From Terebella lapidaria (lineage: Eukaryota > Annelida > Polychaeta > Terebellida > Terebellidae): a stretch of 64,000 nt of DNA. Location of the stretch: positions 2,294,001 to 2,358,000 of the forward strand of contig OX424562.1 in NCBI GenBank assembly GCA_949152475.1. The letters run 5' to 3'. This document shows positions 45,991 through 56,500 of the stretch, piece by piece (the first letter of the stretch is position 1; each line of letters begins with the position of its first letter). The position numbers were made by a program, and so were the translations under genes. The notes beneath the pieces were generated by a model. That model did no database searches, was not told the origin of the DNA, and saw only the letters and a program-made list of their open reading frames with translations.

Positions 45991-48900
45991 ATCGTATTCA
46001 AGTATCAGTCCCATCGTGATTATGGAATGTGGGTCTACTATCAAATATCCAATATAGTCTGGATTTTGAACTGTGGCATAATGTTTACCAATTATCTGGG
46101 TCGTTTAGCGTAATTGCACGTTTCTTCATGCGATATTCGAGTTTGGTACAATATAATGATATCCAAGTGGAGAATTAGAATGAAATTTTAGAAATGTTTT
46201 TAAATATGCCTGGTAGCAAACGTGTCACCCGCATTTTTTTGTGCGATAATGAATGATCGACCAGTTGTACCATTTATGTCGTTCTTAACAATTTCTAAGC
46301 GAAACGGTGCGTACGCCATAGCCTGCGGAGTTTGTTGACGTGAGCAAAAAAAACGAATTTGTTTGGTGTTAATTTTGGATAATTTGGCAAACATACGAAA
46401 GGGGACGGTTTAATTGTGTTATGATTAACGTAGCTTAGGTTCAGATACTCCTTTCCCCATGTTTTGTGGCCGTTAGCTAGACATTTTCGGTAGCAAATCT
46501 TGGTTTGTAATATGGATGGATGGTTATCACAATGCGGTGATTTGTGTCGGGGGCGGCACGTTGGAAGTTTTCACCCACGCTCGATTCAATGCTGCGTTCG
46601 ATTCCTATCTGGCAAAAAGGTGATCCCAGTTTCCCTTCATGCACCCAATAATGCACATAATGCACCCATATTGCGGCGCACCACGTTATAGCATGTCAAC
46701 AACCAATCTATTCTATAGTGGACTAAACAGTTTCCGTGGTATTAAGAAATATTTTCCACAATAAAATAGAAAGAAAAGAAACAAAACTGCTTATTTGTAT
46801 AAGAGCTGTCAGTTCTTGGAGTCGATCTGCAGCACCAGGAAAACATGACGGAAAATGAGTGTATTTTTAATTAGAATGATGTATACGAATGGTTTTGTTT
46901 GTTTATTGCTGTATCATCTGGATTGGGAATAAAATGGTAATACCATACCTGTGAAGTCTTATCTTTTATCTGCATGCAAACAGCTTTGTGGAAACTGCCT
47001 CTTTCCTCAGTCGATCATTGATGCTAGGTCAGTGACGCACTCACTCGGTCACTGATGAAAATATTTATAGCCCCCATATATCATCAAACGCATGGAATAC
47101 AAGTTAGATTTTGGTACCATCACTTAGCGTAACCAATGTAAATGTGCATTTGCCAATCATAATGCTCATACTAGTATTGTTCAAAAAGTCACATAAGATA
47201 CTCTGTGAAGATCAAGGCTTTGGAGTGCTGCCCAATTTTTCGTTATTTCTATCTTCAGTGGTATTCCTGGACATTTATGTATTGAGTGGCCTGCAATATG
47301 ATAATAACTCTACAATGATACTTGATGTTGGCACTGGTACATTTCGAGAGCGATTCCCGCTCGAGTTGTATTTGCTGATAAAAAAAAAACTGAATATCTC
47401 ATAAATACATGTAATTAAATTCTTTCAATATTTCATTTTTTTCTCAGACCGAGTGAACATCCGTGTTACTGTCAAAACACAAATATTTTGTGGTCAATTT
47501 ATTTTTACTCATTTATTTTTTGCTCATTTTTTGTTCAGTCGCAAAATTAAATTGACAGCAAATATTTCTCTTCTGTATACATAATACACTTGCCAGCTAA
47601 AACCTGCAAGCTTCTATCTCCGCAAATTTGTCTGGAAAGAAAAACCACAACTACTAGGCGCATATATTTGTCTCTTCACAGTAATAAGACGATTACTGTA
47701 TTGGTCCTAATATAAATGATGTGCTATTTAAGTGCAACAGTTAACATTAGGGCCCATATACAGGCTAGGTAAAATTTAGGAACCATTTTGAGGGAATTAT
47801 TTATATAATACTTGTATGCTGTTTATGAAGTGTTATTTTTTGGGGAAAGTAGCCTGGATACGATGTTTAAAACATCCCAAGACCTTGTTGTAAGGAATAA
47901 ATACAGTTATAAAGTGCGAAACAAAACCCTTCTTTCGCTGCGAAAGAGGGACTATCGGGGTAGTGCGTTTATTGGAACCCATGATGCTTATGGAGTACCA
48001 CACACATGTTTGGTTTGTGCATGTTTTGTCAACGGAACACTTAACACCATTCGCACCGCATCAATAGAATACAGCATAACACATGGTCTGGGATGGATTC
48101 CAATCACTGCATCAATACAGTTTCGTGAAATTAATTTTATAGACGTTAGCGTATTTGAACACATTCTGAATTTATTGAGATCTCTATCATGTTATAGAGT
48201 AGACATGCGAAAATTACCATAAATGTACAATGTATAAAATACAGTCCCTTATTGTGATACATTACCAGGTAATGGTATGTTATAAGGGTAGTATGGGTAC
48301 ATCGAACACCATTGCATACCATGTTACTGCATATACATTATCAAACCTTTCAAATGTTATGAAACGACATTTTGTTATATCACCGCACATATTGTCAGTA
48401 ATATTTTTTAATTCATCAATGTGAATAAAGAAAGTATGAACAGTGACGGTATGTAGAACTCAGCCAGTTCAGTCTGCATAATGGATTTCTGTCATACATA
48501 TTTTCTTGTGAACATGTGCAGGTTTCTAATCTCAACTGATTATTATAATTGTTTTTTATGGACATGTTTTATAGTATGTTGACGACACCAGTCGATTTTC
48601 GTGACCAATTTCTGACATATCTTTTGCATACGATATATGGGGAGACTATGAATGTTGGTGAGATTGCATGGTCTGGATAGGAAAGTTGAGATTGATGCAG
48701 GCTAAATTATTACGAGAAATATCCGCTTTGACAACTATGATCATTCCAATAATATGAAAGGAGGTGACATTGAGTTCAAGAGTTGCCCAAGATCAGCAAT
48801 ATTCATATATGACCCTTCACAAGTCAAATATCACGAAAAAAAAAAAAATTCTGGCCATTCTCACGAGTTATTGCTTACAGCATTTTGTTGACATATGAAT

Positions 48901-49244
48901 GATTGCCAGAAATTTCTCGAATTTTAGTAACTGTATTCAAACTATGTACACAGTGTAACTAGTAGCCATTCTATTGAATAAATGGCAACAAAATTTTTCT
49001 AGCGTTCGTGGGCGGTCACATTTCATAACATTGTGTACTTTACATGTTCTGTACCTTCATGCAATTATAAAAAGAAACTTATTCATCTTTTGCTAAGCTC
49101 ACTAAATTGATGATATTTAGGTTGTTTTAGGGACAAATTGTGACTAATGTTGGAGGTGTGATTGACTGCAACAATGAACTCTTCACTCACTATTTACTAG
49201 TACATTACTAGGCATCTGCTGTAACCTGTGATTTCTGTCCACAG
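45991..49244. other. No firmly supported gene
   Basis: The open frame 47812-48222 (137 codons, first frame start is TTG) has no recognisable domain. A splice-bounded open segment at about 48566-48647 (AG|TATGTTGACG ... AATGTTG|GTGAGA) is possible, but its phase does not fit the exons at 49.2 kb. Confidence 0.35.
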
Positions 49245-49289
49245 GTCTGTGGCATCGACATTCCCGAGATAGCTTTCCGAGTTTGTCTT
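49245..49289 (+). CDS. Exon-like segment 1 of an unidentified gene
   Basis: The acceptor TTCTGTCCACAG precedes it and the donor GTGAGT follows. Its 45 bp read VCGIDIPEIAFRVCL in phase 0. It is followed at 49455 and 49695 by two more segments in the same phase, which makes chance unlikely. No upstream exon with a compatible donor was found. Confidence 0.45.
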
Positions 49290-49454
49290 GTGAGTTGCTT
49301 TATTATATTTTGTGATTTTCAGTATAAATGTACGTCATATTCTGTGGTTGTCCATATAACTCTACAAATTAACTATACATTATTCTGGGTTAATTCAGCG
49401 ATACCAATTCTAATGTACTGATAAATCATGTACATGTATGGTCATTCTTTTCAG

Positions 49455-49559
49455 ACCACGTTCGACTCGTCGGCAGTTGACTACAGTCCTGGTCTTCCAG
49501 TTGACTACAGCCCTGCAAACACGTTCTTGAGACAGAAGAGATACTTCAGTACTTGTGGT
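49455..49559 (+). CDS. Exon-like segment 2 of an unidentified gene
   Basis: The acceptor CATTCTTTTCAG and the donor GTATGC bound 105 bp, 35 codons, fully open in phase 0. It contains a short internal repeat VDYSPGLPVDYSPAN and then FLRQKRYFSTCG. No known domain is recognised. Confidence 0.5.
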
Positions 49560-49694
49560 GTATGCATTGGATTCGGGTTACTAGTACATTAAAAAAATCA
49601 TGTAGTATTTTGTACACAATGCAAATATTTCGAGATTGTAATTAAATTAATCTTACCTGATGTGGCAACTTGATAAGATTTTTTTTTCTTTCAG

Positions 49695-49784
49695 GCTGTT
49701 GTTGTTCCGGTGTTCTTCAAGCTACACTTTGCACGGAACGGTGCTTTGTGTGGTAGCTCACAATTTCTCAGAAGGTCTTTGTGA
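49695..49784 (+). CDS. Exon-like segment 3, probable C terminus
   Basis: The acceptor TTTTTTTCTTTCAG precedes 90 bp reading AVVVPVFFKLHFARNG and GALCGSSQFLRRSL, then TGA at 49782-49784. The TGA overlaps a GTGAGT string, so it could instead be a donor and the gene could continue. The three segments sit 740 bp upstream of the Helentron start codon and could be a host gene next to it or a fragment captured by it. Confidence 0.45.
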   Translation, partial: AVVVPVFFKLHFARNGALCGSSQFLRRSL

Positions 49785-49851
49785 GTTAGTCTCTTTGTTT
49801 GACGTACTAAACAAGAGATAACAGCTACTCGGAACTCTCACCGAGGACAAA

Positions 49852-50094
49852 CCTTGCACACAGCGTGGTGCAAGGTAGCTGGATTCCAGCCTTAACCTGG
49901 AACGAGGTTAAGGTCCTGTGCTCGAGAATCACCAGAAGGTGTGCCTTGAGGGCGTCCGTAACGCCAAAAAACTTGTCACTTAGTATCAGTGGCAAGGTGT
50001 GGCCTTGAGAGAAACAGACATCGGCCCAACCCAAATTTGTGGACTGAATTATTGATTGACTTGTGTTGAAAAAAAAAATAAATTCATTCAACAT
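49852..50094. other. Cluster of hairpins ending in A-rich tail, SINE-like
   Basis: Successive hairpins: CCTTGCAC/GTGCAAGG (49852-49875), CCTTAACCT/AGGTTAAGG (49890-49913, perfect 9-bp stem with loop GGAACG), CTTGTCAC/GTGGCAAG (near 49972-49996) and CAAGG/CCTTG. The segment ends in A10 and AATTCATTCAACATT. It may be a SINE or a structured RNA. No Pol III A/B boxes are clear. Confidence 0.4.
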
Positions 50095-50521
50095 TCGTCA
50101 GACTGTCCCATTTATATTACGATCATAACGTTCCATAAATATTGTGGCTGGGGACTTTGGTACATAACTTGCGAGTTATTCGACTATTTGTATCTATCTC
50201 GTGCAGAATAAAGAATTCCATTGCATCCTGTTACTGATTGACTACATTCACTGCTAGTCCATGCGAGCATAAGCTGATAATATCTGAGAGTAAACAACGA
50301 ACAACATTTGATCTGTTTAGTTCTTGAATCATCTTCAAAAGCTTCTAACGATACGGATAGGAAAGTGATATTTCACGTGACAATCAGTACTGTGAATTTT
50401 CGAATCAACTTCTCAAGTAGAGAGATTTTGACTAGTACAACATTTTATAAATAAGTGCTTTCACTGTACCTACATTTGGGAATCGTGTGGTGTTTATTTT
50501 GTATATATACATACAGTGAAA
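50095..50521. other. Helentron 5' leader
   Basis: No coding or repeat signal is seen. GTATATATAC at 50501-50510 is too close to the start codon to be an ordinary TATA box, so it probably lies in the 5' untranslated region. Confidence 0.35.
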
Positions 50522-53500
50522 ATGGCCAGGCGAAAGAGTGCAGACCAAAGAAGAAAGGAAGCAAAGCTTAGAGTGAGGGCACTGCGGGAAAATGAAACAT
50601 CAAGTGAAAAATGTGAAAGATTGGAGAAAGAACGAAAACGACGTTCAGCAATTCGACAAACTGAAATGCCAGAGGAAAAAAAACAGAGAGTTGCTAGACA
50701 ATCGAAAAGTCAGAAAGAGTTGCGAATTAAAGAAACAACAGAACAAAAACAGGAAAGACTAGATACACAATCAAAAATTCAGAGGGACTTACGAGTTAAA
50801 GAAACAACAGAACAAAAACGGCAAAGACTAGATACACAATCAAAAATTCAGAGGGACTTGCGAGTTAAAGAAACAACAGAACAAAAACAGGAAAGACTAG
50901 ATACACAATCAAAAATTCAGAGGGACTTACGAGTTAAAGAAACAACAGAACAAAAACGGCAAAGACTAGATACACAATCAAAAATTCAGAAGGACTTGCG
51001 AGTTAAAGAAACAACAGAACAAAAACGGCAAAGACTAGATACACAATCAAAAATTCAGAGGGATCTGCGGAACAGAGAAACGGCAGAACAAAAGACGCTA
51101 AGACGTGAAAGAAAACGTTGTCATAAAACAGAAAGGCTTGAAAATGAAACGCCCCAACAAAAAAGACTTAGGCTTGACAAACAAATTAAGATTCACAAGG
51201 ATAAGATAGAAAAGGAAACACCAGTACAGAAAAGGTTAAGAACTGTTGAACAACAGAAGCGTCAGAGAACTTTGCGTGAGAAAAAAAATAATACTGCTGA
51301 TAATGTAGTATGTAGCTTCCTGAAAAAAGTTAAGGACTCTGCTAATTATGTATGTTGTTCATGTCATAGATTGCTGTACAGGATGACAGTCATTCGCCTG
51401 AATGATGAAAAATACAAGAAGTGTTCCAAAACTCTCTTGAGTGAGGTGCTTTCATTTCGACTGAAATCATATGATGATCATGAATGGATTTGCAGAACAT
51501 GCCATTTGACACTAAAAAGAGGAAAGTTACCTGCACAATCCAAAGCTAATAATTTGACATTAGTTGAACAACCACAGGAATTGAAAGACCTGAATCCATT
51601 AGAATTGAGACTTCTCTGTCAGAGAATTCCGTTTATGAAAATGGTTGCATTACCAAGGGGCAAACAACATGGAATTCATGGACCAGCAGTGAATGTGCCA
51701 TCAAAACTAGATGCAGTTTGTCAGTTATTGCCACGGCTTCCATCAGAATCACAAATTGTCCCGATGAAGCTCAAGAGACAGCTGAAACATTCTTCCCATT
51801 ACATACATGAACATGTAAGACCTGATGTATTGATGAATGCACTTAGGTGGTTGAAAAAAAAAAATCCACATTATAGCTCAGTAGAGATAAATGACCATTG
51901 GGTTGAAGACGCTAAAGATGATGATAATGAGCTGTGGCGAGCAATCAGTTTGGGTATAGGAGAAGTTAACAACGCAAAAGAACAAGGAGCAAAGGACAAA
52001 GACCAAAACAAAAATCTGCAAGAAAACACATCCAATATAGTCAAAGGAGACGATCGTCAAATAACATCAGGCAACAACACATTTGAAGTTGTGTCTATGT
52101 CCGATATAAGTAGGCCCAATCGGAATGATTATGATAAACTTGCTACGATGGCAAGGCAAAACGATATGAATATTATCGATGTACCAGGAGATGGGAATTG
52201 TATGTTTTATGCAATTTGGCACCACCTCGAAAAGCTTGGTATCACAAATACAAATGCTACTTTGTTGCGCTTCCAGGTTTCTGAATTCATGCGGCAAAAT
52301 CGGGAACACTACATAGATTTCATAGCAGTGAGAATTGCAAATCAGGATTTGTCAAATGCTGACACAGAACAACCAACTGTAGAAGACCTGGTTATCAATG
52401 CCATAGATGACCGAGATTCACAGAGAGAAGTACAGTGGGTCAGATATCTCGATGATCTTGAAAATGGAAGTCTCTGGGGTGATAATGTAATATTGCAAGC
52501 TTTTGCAGACATGTATTCTTTGACAGTGAATGTCCATGCAACTTCTTCTGAAGTGGTACATGTTGTCACACCGAGAGATGGTAACGAAGGTGCGCATGTA
52601 ATTCACCTTGGATTGATTGCACAATCCCATTATGTGATTTTTGAACCATGCATGACTTCTGAATTCCGCGCAAGCTACAACAATCTGACAGAAGTGAGCA
52701 TCAGGGGTTCTGATAGTGATGATGACACTGATGAGATGGTAGCTGAAGATGAGCAAGCATTTGAGGAAGCTTCGAAAATTCGTGGATTACCTTATGAAAC
52801 GAGCATGGTGAATGAATACCCCGAACTAATGAACAAAGTGATCAGTGTTGCACCAGCGGAAGGCCAGAAACCGACACCTTTTCTCAGTGATCCTAACTTT
52901 GAAGAACTCTCAAATCCAGACAAATATCCAGATGGAGCAAATGCAATGACAGCTGAACGCCCCTGTGATCTGACACCACGAAGGTATTTCAACCAAAGAT
53001 TACTTGATTTTGATGGTCGGTTTGGGTCAATAGAGTATATCCTGAGTGCACAGTATGCCACAGAATGCAAACAAGTGACCAGTGATATCAACCACTACAT
53101 TTTCCGAAAAGCAAGTGGAAAGAATTTCCAAGGAAAATCTTTGACGGCTGGAATGGTTAAAAGTGTTGAACAAATGAAAGGCTATGTGAAAACTGACCAT
53201 GCATATAGAATGCTAAAGAACGTAAGAGGAACGCCAGCCTACTTCCAAACTGTGTTCTATGACGTGTTGGGTATGGTTCGACAGCTAGGGATACCAACTT
53301 GGTTCTTCACAGTGTCTGCTGCTGACATGCAATGGCCTGATGTTATACAGACGATAGCAAGACAATATGGGACAATTTTGAGTGATGAAGATGTAAAAAA
53401 ATTGTCATTTATTGAAAGATCCCAATGGTTGAGAAGGAATCCAGTGACTGCTGCAAGACAGTTTCAGTACAGACTGGAGCTCTTATTCAAGGATGTTCTG

Positions 53501-56500
53501 AAATCTAATGCAAAGCCATTAGGAGAGATTGTTGACTATGTCATTCGCATTGAATTTCAAGCTCGCGGATCTCCTCATGCACACACTCTGCTCTGGGTGA
53601 AAAATGCACCGAAGATTAATGTCAATTCAGATGAACAGATTGTGTCTTTCATTGAAAAACATATTACTTGTGAAATTCCTGAAGACGATCCTTCTCTGGA
53701 AGAGCTGGTGAAGAAGTTGCAGACACACACTCATTCATCGTACTGCAAGAAAAAAGGGCACTGCAGATTTAACTACCCAAGACCACCAGCTCCTCTCACA
53801 ATCATTGCAAGAGAACCAGACGATCCTGAGACGGCGAATCATAAGAAAGAGCATGCTTCAGATGTTCTGAGTAAAGTTAAGAATGTCGTTTGTGATGAGA
53901 ATACACCAAAAGATAGCAATATGAGTGAAATCTTGACAAGAGCAGAGGTCTCTTTGGAAAACTACACACAAGCATTAAAAGTTTCAGAGAGAGGCACAAC
54001 TGTAATTCTGAAGAGAGCTCCCCAGGAGACATATGTTAATGCCTACAATCCCACTGTATTGAAAGCTTGGCAGGCAAACATTGATGTACAATATATAATC
54101 GATGCTTATGCGTGTGTTATGTACATAGCTGCATATATGACAAAGAATGAGAAAGGCGTAGGAGAGCTTCTCAAGCAAGTCTGTAAAGAGCATAAAGATC
54201 AGGAAATAAAGACTATGTTACGACGTGTGGGTTCTGTATTTCTGAACCATCGTGAACTCCGTGCACAAGAAGCTGTCTATCGCATTTTGTCCATGCCAAT
54301 GAAGAAATTCAGCAGAGAAGTGTTGTTTGTGAATACTGACCAAATGTGTGACAGGGCAGCAGTTCTCAAGCCTCAAAAACAACTTGATGAACTGGAGGAT
54401 TCTGATGAAAATATATTCCAAAGTAATGTTGTTGAAAGATATTCACTGAGGCCAGACTGTGTTGGAAATCTATGTCTTGCAGATTTTGCGTGTAACTACA
54501 AAGTTAGTTATGCAAATCCAGATGAATGCACAGATGACAGCAACCCTATTGTGTTAGAAATTGAAGATGATATAGAAAACCGTAGAAGACTCCCCAAGTA
54601 TATTCATTTGAAAAAAAATGGTGGCGTAATGCAGAAGCGAAAGCGTGAGGCTGTCATCAGGTCTCGCAAATTCAGTCGTGAAAAAACTCCGAGTGACTTC
54701 TATCGAGCAAAGCTGATGTTGTTTCTTCCATGGAGAAATGAAGAAAGTGACTTACTGGCCCAATATCCTGACTATGCATCACATTATTTCGCCGTTGAAG
54801 AATCAATCCATGAGAACGAAAGCAAGTTCACAGAAAATTTGGAATTGATAGACGAGGCTATGGAAAACAACGAAAGACTTGGGCCACCAGAACATGTATG
54901 GGCAGATATTGCACCAGGTGCCGAACATGAGAATTTACAAGATATTAATGAGGGTATTGATGTTGAGAGAGACATGGACCAGGAAGATCTTCTTGATAAT
55001 GCTGCAATGATAGAACGACCTGATGGTCAACATGTGTCCGAAATTACTGCACGATATCAAGCTGAGGCTGAAAAGCAGACATTAGAGGATGACGAGTATA
55101 GACGCATGGTTCGTGGATTGAATGCAAAACAAGCAGAAATTGTGTTCTACAACAGGAAATGGTGCAAGGAAACAGTGATTGCTCTAAGAGAAAACAAGCC
55201 AATCAAACCATATCACGTGTTCATTAGTGGACCTGGTGGTGTTGGGAAATCACACGTGATCAAATTGATAGAGTCAGACGCAAGGAAGCTGCTGCGAATG
55301 TCAAGCACCATAGGGCCATCTGATGTAGTCGTACTCTTACTTGCTCCAACTGGTGTAGCGGCTTACCAGATAGGTGGTATGACAATTCATTCTGCATTGA
55401 TGTTGCAAGCAAAAATGTATGGGTGTGACCAAATATCATTTGACAAACTGAATAGTTTGAGATCCAAACTCGAGAACCTTTATTTGTTGATCGTTGATGA
55501 AATATCTATGGTGGGACCAGATATGTTACTGCACATTCACAAGAGATTGGAAAAAATCAAGGGTGTGACAGGAGACTCAGTCTTTGGCAATGTGTCAGTG
55601 CTAGCAGTTGGAGACATGTATCAACTTCCACCAGTGAAACAGTCTAACATTTTTCAACCTGTTCGTGATCCTGTTGAGCGGCTCAATGGCAACATGTGGA
55701 AAGACCACTTTAGACTGCATGAATTAGATGAAGTTATGCGTCAAAAGGATGATGGTGCTTTTGCTGAAATGCTTTGCCGTATCAGAGTAGGAAAACACAC
55801 AGAGGCTGATATTGCAATGCTGCAAGGACGTGAGATAACCGAGGATGACACTTCTTATCCACATGATGCACTACATGTCTTTGCATTCAATGCTGATGTT
55901 GATGACAGGAACGAGAAAAAACTAAGAGAATTAGAGCCAAATGAAGAAAAGCTATCGTATATTCATGCATCAGATGATAAGACTGATAGTACTGGCCAGC
56001 TAGATTTGGGAAAAGTACGTGCATCAGCAAAACGTTCAGAAACGGCAGGCTTGCATACAGTTTTGATACTAGCAGAGAATGCAAGAGTGATGTTGACGTA
56101 TAATGTGGACACTGCGGACGGTCTTGTAAATGGTGTACTCGGAACAGTGGAAAGTATTGTGAAAAATGTGCATGGAAAAACACAAGTTGTTCTTGTTAAA
56201 TTTGATAATGACACAGTTGGCAGAAATACTATTCGCACCAGTCAATGGAAGAATGAATACCCAAATGCAGTTCCAATACAGAGACATGAAGGAAGGTTTG
56301 AAAAAGGTAACAGGAAAGGCGCTCAAATTGCGAGAAGACAGTTTCCTCTCACGTTGGCATGGGCTGTGACGATTCATAAATGTCAGGGTCTTACAGTTGA
56401 TACAATAGTTGTCAATATGAAAGGAGCAAAACGCTTTGGGAAAGGACAGGCATATGTAGCGTTTAGCCGTGTGAAGACTATGGAAGGTTTATATATTGTG

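Noticed and set aside
47812..48222. 137-codon plus-strand open frame
   Set aside because: It begins at a TTG, has no recognisable motif and no splice or repeat support. Kept only as a remark.
48566..48647. Extra exon upstream of the 49.2-kb exons
   Set aside because: It is open with an ATG and a GTGAGA donor, but its phase leads to a stop in the exon at 49455.
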